Positions 52,794-61,985 of a DNA stretch of 64,000 nucleotides are shown in pieces. How positions within the stretch are numbered: position 1 is the stretch's first letter; each line of letters begins with the position of its first letter. The position numbers were made by a program, and so were the translations under genes. The notes beneath the pieces were generated by a model, which searched no databases, was not told the DNA's origin, and saw only the letters and a list, made by a program, of their open reading frames with translations. The stretch spans positions 62,001 through 126,000 of the forward strand of contig JADFYU010000003.1 in NCBI GenBank assembly GCA_015232865.1. The letters are read 5' to 3'. The DNA is from Magnetococcales bacterium. GTDB lineage: Bacteria > Pseudomonadota > Magnetococcia > Magnetococcales > UBA8363.

Positions 52794-53291
52794 CTAGAGA
52801 GGGTGGGAGAAGGGTTCAGTCCGCTCCTCTTCCTCCTCGATGTATTCGACTGGCTCCATCAAATCCGCCTCTTTTTTCTTCTCCATGTAGCGAAAAAAAA
52901 CCGCCAGGCCGACCGCTACCTGAAAAACCGCCAGGCCGATGAAGAAGACCGCCCACTTATAATCTCCGACCTGAATACCACCGGCGGCGTTGGCCCGCAG
53001 CAGGGTTGAGAACATGAGCACGTTTAAAATATTGATGCCGACGACGGTGATGGCCAACCAGACCTGTCGAACCTTTATAAAACAGGCCATAACCCCTGTC
53101 ACCAGAGTCAGATAGCCGCCGAAAAGGGGGATAAGAACATATAACAAGGCCGTCAATACGGCAAAAAGAGCACCGAGAAGCCCTTTTCCGAAGTAATTGA
53201 GCAGAAAAAACAACAGCAGACTCACCACAGCCACGGCAAAAGCCAGGGCAAAGGCATTGACAATCATAAAGTGCAAAACCGAGCTCAACAT
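52794..53291 (-). CDS. Four-helix membrane protein, unknown function
   Basis: A 165-residue integral membrane protein with four predicted helices (about 8-35, 38-68, 72-98 and 108-133) and a charged, Glu-rich cytoplasmic tail (EKKKEADLMEPVEYIEEEEE). No family recognised. It converges on the chemoreceptor gene with 20 bases between stops and is divergent from the GGDEF-EAL gene with about 300 bases between starts. That gap holds the promoters for both and shows no other signal. Confidence 0.6.
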   Translation of the reverse strand: MLSSVLHFMIVNAFALAFAVAVVSLLLFFLLNYFGKGLLGALFAVLTALLYVLIPLFGGYLTLVTGVMACFIKVRQVWLAITVVGINILNVLMFSTLLRANAAGGIQVGDYKWAVFFIGLAVFQVAVGLAVFFRYMEKKKEADLMEPVEYIEEEEERTEPFSHPL

Positions 53292-53591
53292 GTCACCATC
53301 CCAAACAAAAAGGCCGTTATCGGCACTAAAAGGTCGTCAAAAAAAGCCCCAACAGCCAGGAATACACCCTCCCTTCACAACACTGTTTGATTTCTTTTCA
53401 ACTTCTGACTCTTCCAGGTTACCGGAATAATTTGAGGGTTAAAAGTACCAACAGGTCCGATTTATAAAAAAAATATTTAACTCTACCCCAACTAACCATT
53501 ATACTGACCTGATGTTTTAAAATGAAAATGGATTCTGTTCCAGGAATCTGCCAAATAGATCTATAGCGTTTAACGAGAGATAGAGCTGAAA

Positions 53592-55325
53592 ATGGGAAAA
53601 AAATCCACTCCTGGTCACAACCATGCCGCCGCACTCATCAACGAAGATTTCATCCTTCTTGTCCAACGACTTCCCGGCGGGATTATTCTCCATAGAGATG
53701 GGATCATTCTCTTTGCCAACACCCACGCCCAAACCATTTTCGGCGTCTCTGCGGAAGAATCGCTCTCTGCTGAGCCACTCACCTCTTTTTTTCCCCCGGA
53801 CTCCTGGAAACGGTTGACTCAGGCCATGGACGCCTCTGACACCGACCTCGATGAAGAGGGCTGGCCGGCTGAGATGAAAATCACCCGCGTGGACCACAAA
53901 GAGATTGACCTGGAAACCATTTCGACCGCCATCAACCTCTCTTCGGGTCCGGCCATTTGCACCACCCTCAAAGATGTCTCACAGCGCAAGCTTTCTGAAA
54001 AACGGATACACCATCAGGCCAACTATGACCATTTGACCGGACTGCCCAACCGGACCCTCTTCAGAGACCGGCTGGTCCGGGAGTTGATCCGGGCCAAGCG
54101 ACTCGATAGCCGGGTCGCCTTGATGTTTATCGATCTGGACCGGTTCAAGTGGGTCAACGACACCTTGGGTCACGGGGCGGGTGACCAACTGCTCAAAGAG
54201 GTCTCGGTTCGACTGGAACAATGTTTGCGTAAGTCGGACACCATCGCTCGAATAGGCGGAGACGAGTTTACCGCCATTCTGCCCGACATGGCCCGTGGTC
54301 CCCATGCCGAACGGGTTGCCGGCTCCATCCTCCAAGCATTGGCCACCCCTTTTGTCCTGGAAGGACAAGAGGCGTTCATCTCCGGTTCGGTCGGCATCAC
54401 CGTCTACCCGGATGATGCCGAAGAGTTGGAAGTGCTGCTGAAAAATGCCGATACCGCCATGTATCGGGCGAAAAATGACGGTCGCAACGCCTTCCGGTTC
54501 TATACCCCCGACATGCACGACGAAGCCCAGGAGCGCATGGAACTGGAGAAAGACCTGCACCGCGCCCTGCAACGAAACGAGTTGGTCATCCATTATCAAC
54601 CCATCATTGATCTGCGCAACAATATCGTGGTCGGAGCGGAGAGTTTTTTACGCTGGGAACACCCCAAAAGAGGCTCCATCCCGCCGAACACGTTTATTCC
54701 CCTGGCCGAAGAGATTGGGATGATCGGCGAAATCACCGCCTGGACCATTCGAAGCGCCTGCACCTTTGCACAAAAATGGATATCCAGCCAACAGGTTGCG
54801 GCTGATTTTCTTATTTCGGTCAACCTTTCCTGCACCCGCTGCCGAGATCTCTCCACCGACGACAAAATTGAGGAGATTCTCAAGGAGTCCGGCCTTCCTC
54901 CCACCTCGTTGGTGTTGGAAATCACCGAAAACATCCTCTCAGAAGATGAACAGCGTGCCATGGTCATGCTCAATCATCTGACCAGGCTCGGGGTCAACCT
55001 CTGGCTGGATGATTTTGGCACCGGATACTCCTCCCTGAGCGTCTTGAAAAAATTACCGGTCAACGGCATCAAGATTGACCGGGCCTTTGTTCCCGACGTC
55101 ACCAAAGATCCCGAGACCACCGTACTGGTCGAAGCCATCATGTCTTTGGCCAAAAGCCTGAAACGGCGGGTGATCGGTGAAGGTGTCGAACGGGTGGACC
55201 AGGCCGAATTCCTGATCCACCACGGCTGCATCTGGGGGCAAGGATACCTCTACAGCAAAGCCGTGACCGCTGAAGAGTTTGAAGAATATCTGTCCACCAC
55301 CAAGATAACCAACCGATCCTCCTAA
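53592..55325 (+). CDS. PAS-GGDEF-EAL cyclic-di-GMP protein
   Basis: A 577-residue soluble protein with PAS (about 15-130), GGDEF (about 140-300) and EAL (about 315-565) domains. GGDEF is intact at 222-226 (RIGGDEFTAIL), and the RxxD inhibitory site (RKSD) is in the right place, so diguanylate cyclase activity is likely. In the EAL domain the signature reads ESF (Glu350), but DDFGTGYSS, KIDR and the later Glu (EGVERV) are kept, so phosphodiesterase activity is possible. The protein therefore could make or break c-di-GMP. The PAS ligand is unknown. Confidence 0.9.
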   Translation: MGKKSTPGHNHAAALINEDFILLVQRLPGGIILHRDGIILFANTHAQTIFGVSAEESLSAEPLTSFFPPDSWKRLTQAMDASDTDLDEEGWPAEMKITRVDHKEIDLETISTAINLSSGPAICTTLKDVSQRKLSEKRIHHQANYDHLTGLPNRTLFRDRLVRELIRAKRLDSRVALMFIDLDRFKWVNDTLGHGAGDQLLKEVSVRLEQCLRKSDTIARIGGDEFTAILPDMARGPHAERVAGSILQALATPFVLEGQEAFISGSVGITVYPDDAEELEVLLKNADTAMYRAKNDGRNAFRFYTPDMHDEAQERMELEKDLHRALQRNELVIHYQPIIDLRNNIVVGAESFLRWEHPKRGSIPPNTFIPLAEEIGMIGEITAWTIRSACTFAQKWISSQQVAADFLISVNLSCTRCRDLSTDDKIEEILKESGLPPTSLVLEITENILSEDEQRAMVMLNHLTRLGVNLWLDDFGTGYSSLSVLKKLPVNGIKIDRAFVPDVTKDPETTVLVEAIMSLAKSLKRRVIGEGVERVDQAEFLIHHGCIWGQGYLYSKAVTAEEFEEYLSTTKITNRSS

Positions 55326-55326
55326 T

Positions 55327-55430
55327 CCTGGATACGGCAGTTGGAAGTGCGTAAGCGGTGCAACCGCTTACCCGGCGACTCAACGGGGTTGTGTCAGATG
55401 CGCTGCGTGCCAACAAACGCCCTCTCCAGG
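55327..55430. repeat. Compound palindromic repeat, about 104 bp
   Basis: The left arm CCTGGATACGGCAGTTGGAA is followed by GTGCG and a perfect inner hairpin, GTAAGCGG-TGCAA-CCGCTTAC (55351-55371). The right arm (TGCCAACAAACGCCCTCTCCAGG) is an imperfect complement of the left. It begins one base after the GGDEF-EAL stop and precedes a convergent response-regulator gene, so it may act as a terminator. Confidence 0.75.
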
Positions 55431-55465
55431 CTCAAACAGACCCTGGATCAACGAACGGCTGGCTG

Positions 55466-55987
55466 TCAGTGACTTTTTTTGGGGATGAGCAGATCAAACA
55501 ACTCTGCTTCAGTGAGGTGATTGCGACTGAAGGTGGAAACTCTTTTTTCGGGAGTCGGAATCTTTTTTTCATTGATCAGTTTAATGTTTCGCTTCCAGGC
55601 CCGCAGCTTGACCTCCAGCAGATTTTCATTAAAAGGCTTGCTGATGAGATCATCCCCTCCAGAATCGATACACTCCACCAATTCATGGTCATCTTTGGAA
55701 CTGGTAAAAAAGATGATCGGAATGAATTTTTTATGATCGGCGGCAATCTGCTTGAGAATGGGAGCCACCTCGCAACCGCTCATTCCCGGCATGTGTACGT
55801 CGAGCAAAACCAAATCCGGGAGCACTTGTTCAAAGAGGGCTATCCCCTCTTCCGGGTCGGTGGCAAAGAAGGTCTCATAGCCTTCAATAGTCAGTATCTC
55901 TTGAATAAGAAAATGAAAAATTGAATCATCATCGATGACCAACACTTTCATTTTAGAGTCTCCGTTCGCCTGATCAGCGCTCTGCAT
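55466..55987 (-). CDS. Single-domain response regulator
   Basis: A 173-residue protein with a CheY-like receiver (about 13-135): DDD at 19-21, phospho-Asp63 (LLDVHMPGMSG), TSS and a Lys in ISKPFN. A 35-residue C-terminal tail has no DNA-binding or enzymatic motif. GGGAGGGTGAGGTC precedes ATG 55987. It may pair with one of the kinases here; none is adjacent. Confidence 0.88.
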   Translation of the reverse strand: MQSADQANGDSKMKVLVIDDDSIFHFLIQEILTIEGYETFFATDPEEGIALFEQVLPDLVLLDVHMPGMSGCEVAPILKQIAADHKKFIPIIFFTSSKDDHELVECIDSGGDDLISKPFNENLLEVKLRAWKRNIKLINEKKIPTPEKRVSTFSRNHLTEAELFDLLIPKKSH

Positions 55988-56072
55988 GACCTCACCCTCC
56001 CAACGTTCTCCTCCAACGTGACGTCCTTACAATCCTCCCATGATAGCAAATCAAGTGTGATATGTAAATTAA

Positions 56073-56384
56073 TTATCTTTTCATAAACTTATAGGTTTTG
56101 TTAACACATTCTCCCAAACTTTTGGCCTGGAAGTTGGGACAGGAACCATCCGGGTGGAGAAAATCCTGGGTATAGATGGTCTGGCACTGCGCTAGATTTT
56201 GACAGGAGGCACCATCCCGACAGGCCACCCCCACCTGGGGACGGCCATGCTGTTTTTTGGGAATGGCCAACTGACTCTCACGAAGACAACTCAGACAACC
56301 GGTTGCTCCGGGGTGGAGGGGACGATCGTGAATCGGGCATTGACCCACGACGGACTTCCGGTCAGGAACCACTGGACGACTCAC
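56073..56384 (-). CDS. Small Cys-rich protein coupled to yejB
   Basis: A 103-residue protein with eight Cys: C16, C30, C33, C55, C61, C67, C82 and C93, plus several His. Spacings such as C-x2-C (GCLSC) and C-x5-C (twice) suggest zinc ribbons or an iron-sulfur site. Family not recognised. The GTG start overlaps the yejB stop by 4 bases, so it is translationally coupled to the transporter. It occupies the place where yejE would be expected. Confidence 0.6.
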   Translation of the reverse strand: MSRPVVPDRKSVVGQCPIHDRPLHPGATGCLSCLRESQLAIPKKQHGRPQVGVACRDGASCQNLAQCQTIYTQDFLHPDGSCPNFQAKSLGECVNKTYKFMKR

Positions 56385-57439
56385 TGGGCTTCGTCGAAGG
56401 TGATTCGGGGATCAACCCATACGTAGGTCAGATCGGTCAGAAGCTTGGTCAGCAAGCCAAGCATGGTATAAAAATAGAGGGTGGCCATAACCACCGGATA
56501 GTCTCGGTTGATCACCGACTCATAGCCCAACAATCCCAGACCATCCAGGCTGAATATGGTCTCTATCAGCAGGCTCCCGCTAAAGAATGCGGCGACGAAC
56601 GAGCCGGGAAAACCGGTTACCAGGGGAATCATGGCATTTCGAAAGACATGGCGATAGAGCACGGCTCCCTCCGACAACCCCTTGGCACGCGCCGTTAGAA
56701 CATATTGTTTGGAGATCTCCTCCAAAAAACTGTTTTTGGTCAACATGGTCATCACCGCAAAAGAACCGACCACCGAAGCGGTAATGGGCAAAACCATGTG
56801 CCACAGATAGTCGGCTATTTTTGCCGGCCAGGAGAGCAACTCCCAACCATCGGAGGTCAGCCCCCGCATGGGGAACAGATCCCAAAAGCTGCCGCCCCCG
56901 AACAACACGATCAGAAGAACCCCCAAAACAAATCCGGGAATGGAGTAGCCAGCCAGAATCAGGGTGGAGGTGACGGTGTCAAAGCGGCTACCGTGTCGAA
57001 CCGCTTTGCGAATGCCCAAGGGAATACTGACCAGATAGGTCAGAAAAAAGGTCCACATGCCCAAAGAGATGGAGACCGGCAATTTTTCCAACACCAGATC
57101 CACCACCCGACGATGGTGGTAGTAGGATTCACCAAAATCAAATCGCAGATAACTGCTCAACATGATAAAAAACCGTTCATGGGCCGGTTTGTCAAATCCA
57201 TAGAATTGGCGCAACGCTTCGACCTGCTCCGGGTCCAACCCCTTGGAACCCCGATAGCTGCCAAATGACGTGGAAGAAGTGGCGGCCTCCCCGCCCGCGT
57301 GACCATCCTGTTCCAACAGGGAGACCATTCGCTCCACCGGTCCGCCCGGAACAAACTGCAACACCAGAAAGGTGACCAGCATGATGCCAAACAGAGTCGG
57401 AATCATCAGCAACAAGCGACGAATGATGTAGGCGGCCAT
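56381..57439 (-). CDS. yejB: Peptide ABC transporter permease YejB
   Basis: A 352-residue DppB-type permease with six helices. The opening YIIRRLLLMIPTLFGIMLVTF and the long loop after TM1 (about 30-110) are typical of YejB, which transports microcin C and other peptides. The inner-membrane EAA-like loop is in AKGLSEGAVLYRHVFRNAM. It directly follows yejA (12-base gap). No yejE or yejF gene follows. Confidence 0.88.
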   Translation of the reverse strand: MAAYIIRRLLLMIPTLFGIMLVTFLVLQFVPGGPVERMVSLLEQDGHAGGEAATSSTSFGSYRGSKGLDPEQVEALRQFYGFDKPAHERFFIMLSSYLRFDFGESYYHHRRVVDLVLEKLPVSISLGMWTFFLTYLVSIPLGIRKAVRHGSRFDTVTSTLILAGYSIPGFVLGVLLIVLFGGGSFWDLFPMRGLTSDGWELLSWPAKIADYLWHMVLPITASVVGSFAVMTMLTKNSFLEEISKQYVLTARAKGLSEGAVLYRHVFRNAMIPLVTGFPGSFVAAFFSGSLLIETIFSLDGLGLLGYESVINRDYPVVMATLYFYTMLGLLTKLLTDLTYVWVDPRITFDEAQ

Positions 57440-57451
57440 GATCCCTCCCTA

Positions 57452-59239
57452 TTATTCCTCTTTGATCCACCAACTCCAGAGCCGACTGTGGGCCTGGTAG
57501 TACAGCGGATTTTTATCAGGACGGCCAAAGCGGTTCCAGAAGGCGATCCGATGGGTGTTGAGATACCAATTGGGAATCAGATAATGACCGGCCAACAAAA
57601 CCCGATCCAAAGCTCGGCACGCCGTCAGCAGTTCGGTTCGAGAAGAGGCGTAGACAATCCGATCTACCAGGGCATCGATAACCGGGTCTTTGAGACCGAT
57701 ATAGTTTTTGCTGCCCAACTCGTCGGCACTGCTCGAACTCCACAAGCCACGCTGCTCGTTACCGGGAGATTGAGATTGACCAAAGACGTGGACGATCATG
57801 TCATAATCAAAATGGTCCAGGCGTGTTTTGTAGAGGGAGAGATCAACGGTTCGATAGGTTACCTGTACCCCGAGCCGCTTTAAATTGGCCACGTAGGGCG
57901 CCATCACCCGCTCGAACGCAGCCGATGACAACAACATGTCAATTTTCAACGGCTCCCCTTTTTGATTGGACAGGATTTGATCTTTTCCCACCTGCCAACC
58001 GGCCTCTTTCAACAGTTTGGCCGCCTTTCGCAGGTTGCTGCGAATGGAGTTGGGCGGCGTGGTCGAGGGGGGAGGCTGTACCGCCTCGAAGACCGCCGGG
58101 TCCAGTTGATCCCGAAAAGGTTCCAGCAAGGCCAACTCATCCGGGCCGGGTCGCCCGCTGGCTGCCATCTCGGAGTTGGAAAAATAGCTCTCGGATCGAA
58201 CATATTGATCGTGGAACAGATTTTTATTGCTCCATTCAAAATCAAAAGCCAACGTCAGGGCCTGACGAACCCGTTTATCCTGAAATTGGGGACGGCGCAG
58301 GTTAAAGATCCAACCCTGCATGCCGGCACCGTTTTTATGGACAAGCTGCTCTTTTTTGATCAATCCCGAATCAAATTTTTCACCCTGATAATCCCGCGCC
58401 CACTGCTTGGAGTTGTTCTCCAGAATAAAATCAAACTCACCCGCCTTGAACCCCTCCAACGCCACCACCGGATCTTTGAAAAATTTAATCACCACCCGAT
58501 CAAAATTATAAAGCCCCCGGTTTACCGGTCGATTCCAACCCCAATAATCGGGGTTGCGTTTGTAGGTGATGATTTTTCCTGCCTCAAAGGATTCGATCTG
58601 ATAGGGGCCGGACCCCAAAGGAGGGGTCATCTGCAAATTTTCGAAAGAGTGTTTTTCGAAAAATGCCCGACTGAAAACAGGCAACTCGCCAATGATCAGG
58701 GCCAGCTCCCGATTTTTTTGGGAAAAATGGAAAACAACCCGATGGGTTCCAACCACCTCGACCTTTTCGATATCCCGAAAATAGCGGGCATAAAAGGGGT
58801 GGGCCTGTTTGGATTTTAAAATCTGCAAAGAAAAGCGGACATCCTCGGCTGTCAGGGGAGAACCGTTGGAAAACCGGGCCTCCGGGTCCAGTGTACAGGT
58901 CAGGGAGAGACCGTCGGACGCAACCGCCAGATCGGTGGCCAACAGGCCGTACTGGGAAAACGGCTCATCCTGGGATTGAACGGTCAGGGTATCAAAGAGC
59001 AGGGTGCCCAGATGATCCGGAGCCACCCCTTTCAGGGTAAAGGGGTTGAACGAGTCAAATCCGCCCAAACCATAGAGGGTCAGGGTGCCGCCGACCCTGG
59101 CTTGATCTGAATTATAGTCAAACCCTTTAAATCCTTCAGGGTATTTTAGTTCTCCATCCAGACTGATGCCGTGAGCGGCCCAGAGTGTGGAAGAGAAAAA
59201 CAGAAGAAAAAGCAGAGGAGCGAAAAATTTTTTTTTCAT
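57452..59239 (-). CDS. yejA: Peptide-binding protein YejA
   Basis: A 595-residue family-5 extracellular solute-binding protein with a signal peptide (KKKFFAPLLFLLFFSSTLWA). ATG 59239 was chosen because the longer frame to 59425 overlaps the divergent AmmB gene. The blocks GGFDSFNPFTLKG, DGLSLTCTLDPEARFSNG and PPLGSGPYQIESF identify the YejA/AppA-like group. It delivers oligopeptides to the YejB channel. Confidence 0.9.
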   Translation of the reverse strand: MKKKFFAPLLFLLFFSSTLWAAHGISLDGELKYPEGFKGFDYNSDQARVGGTLTLYGLGGFDSFNPFTLKGVAPDHLGTLLFDTLTVQSQDEPFSQYGLLATDLAVASDGLSLTCTLDPEARFSNGSPLTAEDVRFSLQILKSKQAHPFYARYFRDIEKVEVVGTHRVVFHFSQKNRELALIIGELPVFSRAFFEKHSFENLQMTPPLGSGPYQIESFEAGKIITYKRNPDYWGWNRPVNRGLYNFDRVVIKFFKDPVVALEGFKAGEFDFILENNSKQWARDYQGEKFDSGLIKKEQLVHKNGAGMQGWIFNLRRPQFQDKRVRQALTLAFDFEWSNKNLFHDQYVRSESYFSNSEMAASGRPGPDELALLEPFRDQLDPAVFEAVQPPPSTTPPNSIRSNLRKAAKLLKEAGWQVGKDQILSNQKGEPLKIDMLLSSAAFERVMAPYVANLKRLGVQVTYRTVDLSLYKTRLDHFDYDMIVHVFGQSQSPGNEQRGLWSSSSADELGSKNYIGLKDPVIDALVDRIVYASSRTELLTACRALDRVLLAGHYLIPNWYLNTHRIAFWNRFGRPDKNPLYYQAHSRLWSWWIKEE

Positions 59240-59382
59240 GTCAAGCTCTATTAAGGCTATATTGAATGTCGAATGAGTTCGGAGTTGAAGAGCAGTATAA
59301 CAAAGATCAGCCGAACTAAATAGCCAGATTGGATTTTCCTCAACCCTTGACGTGGCAAACAAAACAAAAAAAGGAAGCCGCC

Positions 59383-60765
59383 ATGGTGAAAACCGGGATT
59401 CGTCCGACTGCCGTTGCCGGTACATTCTATCCCAAAGATCCCAACATACTGCGACGCATGGTACGGGGTTTTCTGGACAACGCCAAACCGGACCGGCTCG
59501 GAGAGCCTAAAGGGTTGATCGTTCCCCATGCCGGCTATGTCTACTCCGGTCAAATCGCCGCCCACGGTTATGTCAATTTGAGCCCGGCCGATCCCGGACG
59601 GCCCCGACGGGTTTTTGTGCTGGCTCCCAGCCACCGGGTTTATCTGGATGGGGTCTCGGTCGGCAACTATCACGCCTACGAGACCCCTCTGGGTCCGGTG
59701 GAAGTGGATCAATCCGTTGTCGAATCCCTGGCCATCCTGCCCGACGTCAGCCGCAGCCCCGCTGCCCATACCCAGGATCACGCCTTGGAGGTGCAGCTTC
59801 CTTTTCTCCAGGAGACCCTGGCGCATTTTCGTCTGGTTCCCATCATGTTTGGCGATATCAGCGGCGGTCAACTGGCCGACATCATCAGCCGCTGCTGGCA
59901 ACCGGAAGATCTGATTGTCATCTCCTCGGACCTCTCCCACTTTCACCCCGACGATAAAGCCCGTGAATTGGATCAGCGCAGCCACGAGGCGGTCCTCTCG
60001 GGAAAACCCAGATCAATCGAGTCCTGTGAAGCCTGCGGTCGAACCGGCATGTCGGCCCTGCTGGAGATCGCTCGCCGTCAGCAGTGGACCCCGAAGCTGG
60101 TCTTCTACGGCAACTCTGGCGACACCGCCGGGGATAAAAACCGGGTGGTCGGTTACGCCACCTATCTTTTTCACCCCCAGGGTCAAAACGGCCCCGCCGA
60201 TCCGGTCCACGCCCCCGAACAACCCGACCTGCCCAAACTGGTCCGGCATCATCTTCAGCAAATACTGACCGGCCAACCGGGAGAGAGCAGCCTGGCACTC
60301 GAAAAACGGTTTCCACAGCTCAACGACAAAGGCGCCACCTTTATCACCCTGACCAAAAAGGGACAACTTCGCGGCTGTATCGGCTCTCTTCTAGCCCATC
60401 GATCCCTGGCAGAAGATCTGCTGGAAAACAGCGTTGCCGCCACCCGCGATCCCCGCTTTCAGTTGGTAACCGCCCAGGAGCTTGCCGGATTAACAATTGA
60501 GGTATCCATCTTGAGCAAACCCGAACCCCTGACCTACGCCGATGGCGCGGATCTGCTGACCCGTCTAAAACCGGGGATTCATGGGGTGATTTTGGAGAAG
60601 GATGGCCGACGTTCAACCTTTCTCCCCCAGGTCTGGGATCAACTGCCCTCTCCCGCCCTGTTTCTCAGCCACCTCTGCCAGAAAGCCGGCCTCGGTGGTT
60701 CGTGTTGGAAAGAACAACCCCAGATTTTCACCTATACCGTCAATAAAATAAAAGAGTCGGCTTAG
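59383..60765 (+). CDS. AmmB (MEMO1)-AmmA (AMMECR1) fusion protein
   Basis: A 460-residue fusion of two proteins of the AmmeMemoRadiSam system. Residues 1-275 are MEMO-like (AGTFYPKDP, VPHAGYVYSGQIAAHGY, and conserved His/Asp/Cys positions including SSDLSHFHPDD and CGRTGMSALLE). Residues about 290-460 are AMMECR1-like, with the signature LRGCIGS. The third usual component, a radical SAM enzyme, is not in this window. The fusion indicates the two act on the same target. AAGGAAG precedes ATG 59383. The YdjM-like gene starts 6 bases after the stop. Confidence 0.9.
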   Translation: MVKTGIRPTAVAGTFYPKDPNILRRMVRGFLDNAKPDRLGEPKGLIVPHAGYVYSGQIAAHGYVNLSPADPGRPRRVFVLAPSHRVYLDGVSVGNYHAYETPLGPVEVDQSVVESLAILPDVSRSPAAHTQDHALEVQLPFLQETLAHFRLVPIMFGDISGGQLADIISRCWQPEDLIVISSDLSHFHPDDKARELDQRSHEAVLSGKPRSIESCEACGRTGMSALLEIARRQQWTPKLVFYGNSGDTAGDKNRVVGYATYLFHPQGQNGPADPVHAPEQPDLPKLVRHHLQQILTGQPGESSLALEKRFPQLNDKGATFITLTKKGQLRGCIGSLLAHRSLAEDLLENSVAATRDPRFQLVTAQELAGLTIEVSILSKPEPLTYADGADLLTRLKPGIHGVILEKDGRRSTFLPQVWDQLPSPALFLSHLCQKAGLGGSCWKEQPQIFTYTVNKIKESA

Positions 60766-60771
60766 CGGAAG

Positions 60772-61515
60772 ATGGCCGGTTTTAAAGCCCACTTTTCCGC
60801 TGCCGCTGTCAGTGGCGGCCTGATGGCAACAACCCTGCTGTCAGCCCAGATCATCGAGGCCGACACAGCGATTTTTTGTTTTATCGCGGCCATTTTGGGC
60901 GGACTGCTGCCGGATATCGATTCCGACACGTCCACCATTCTCACCGTTAGTTTTACGGTTTTTGCGGTTATTTTTTCTTTTTTGGTCATGTTCAGTCAGG
61001 CGGCTTCCCTTTCCATAATGGAGCTGCTGATTCTATGGATGGCCGCCTTCGTCTTTTTTAAACTGGCGGTCTTTGAACTATTTACCCGCCTGACCGTCCA
61101 TCGGGGAATCTTTCACTCCATCCCGGCCGCCTTCGGCTGTTTTTACTTCACGCCCCTGTTCTTGGGACGATTGTTTCATATCCCCAACCAGAACCTCTGG
61201 CTGATCGCCGCCTTTCTGCTGGCCGGTTTTCTCATTCATCTGCTTCTGGATGAACTGGCCAGTTTAAACCTGTTCGGCTTGGGTGGCACCCGTAAATCCC
61301 TGGGCAGCGCTTTCAAATTCTACTCCGACGACCTTGCCGCTACGACTGGCCTCTACCTGACGACCGCTCTGCTCTATCATCTCAGCCCGGAGATAAACGG
61401 TTCGTTCGACCCCCTGCTGACCTGGGAGACCTGGGAGACCATTGCCAATCGGTTTTTTCCCGTCGGCGGCTGGTTCAGCGTTAAATTCAGCCTGTGGAAA
61501 TGGTGGATGTTTTAA
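60772..61515 (+). CDS. YdjM-like membrane-bound metal-dependent hydrolase
   Basis: A 247-residue membrane protein of the YdjM/DUF457 type with five or six helices. The metal-binding residues are in the opening FKAHFSAAAVSGG, GLLPDIDSDTS, VHRGIFHSIPAAFG and HLLLDELAS. In Escherichia coli ydjM is LexA-regulated; no LexA box was noticed here. It is probably co-transcribed with the AmmB-AmmA gene. Confidence 0.85.
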   Translation: MAGFKAHFSAAAVSGGLMATTLLSAQIIEADTAIFCFIAAILGGLLPDIDSDTSTILTVSFTVFAVIFSFLVMFSQAASLSIMELLILWMAAFVFFKLAVFELFTRLTVHRGIFHSIPAAFGCFYFTPLFLGRLFHIPNQNLWLIAAFLLAGFLIHLLLDELASLNLFGLGGTRKSLGSAFKFYSDDLAATTGLYLTTALLYHLSPEINGSFDPLLTWETWETIANRFFPVGGWFSVKFSLWKWWMF

Positions 61516-61526
61516 CCTGGATACGG
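61515..61526. repeat. Short fragment of the palindromic repeat
   Basis: ACCTGGATACGG matches the first bases of the 55327 copy. No right arm is visible. It sits just upstream of the arsR promoter. Confidence 0.4.
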
Positions 61527-61540
61527 AGAGAAAAAAATGG

Positions 61541-61569
61541 TTGACTATATTTGCCTAGACAGATATAAA
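61541..61569 (+). promoter_or_regulatory. arsR promoter with overlapping operator palindrome
   Basis: TTGACT (61541-61546), 17 bases, TATAAA (61564-61569) fits a sigma-70 promoter. It overlaps an inverted repeat TATATTTG (61546-61553) / CAGATATA (61560-61567), 7 of 8 pairs, suited to ArsR binding. Transcription would begin about 7 bases after the -10 box, close to the ATG at 61576, so the message may be leaderless. Confidence 0.65.
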
Positions 61570-61575
61570 TGAGCC

Positions 61576-61926
61576 ATGGATATTTTGGAGCAACTGGCCG
61601 CCCGCTATAAGGCACTCTCGGAACCCCTGCGCATTCGACTGCTCTGCCTGGTCGCCCATGCTGAAGAGATCTGCGTCTGTGATCTGGTAACAGCCACCGG
61701 CGTCTCCCAAAGCATGGTCTCCAGACATCTGGCCTATCTGCGCAACTCCGGCTGGGTCACGGCCAGGCGTGACAAACTCTGGATTCACTACCGAATCGCC
61801 CGACAGGCGGATGGGTTTGGTCAGGACATTTTAAAAACTCTGGTCAATCAGGCCGTTCTAAGCCAACAAATCCAGAAAGATCTGCAGGCCCTGAAAAATA
61901 TTCCAAGCTCCGGGCGCAACTGTTAG
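61576..61926 (+). CDS. arsR: ArsR-family arsenic-responsive repressor
   Basis: A 116-residue winged-helix repressor. The metalloid-binding motif is EICVCDLV (Cys33, Cys35), with Cys24 and a C-terminal Cys also present. The DNA-recognition helix is in [19 protein letters not shown]. It releases DNA on binding As(III). No ribosome site precedes the ATG. The next two genes form an arsenate-detoxification pair, confirming the assignment. Confidence 0.92.
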   Translation: MDILEQLAARYKALSEPLRIRLLCLVAHAEEICVCDLVTATGVSQSMVSRHLAYLRNSGWVTARRDKLWIHYRIARQADGFGQDILKTLVNQAVLSQQIQKDLQALKNIPSSGRNC

Positions 61927-61985
61927 CTTTTAATTTATTTAAATTTATAAATACGTTTATCCGCATATACAAGATTGGAGAGAAC

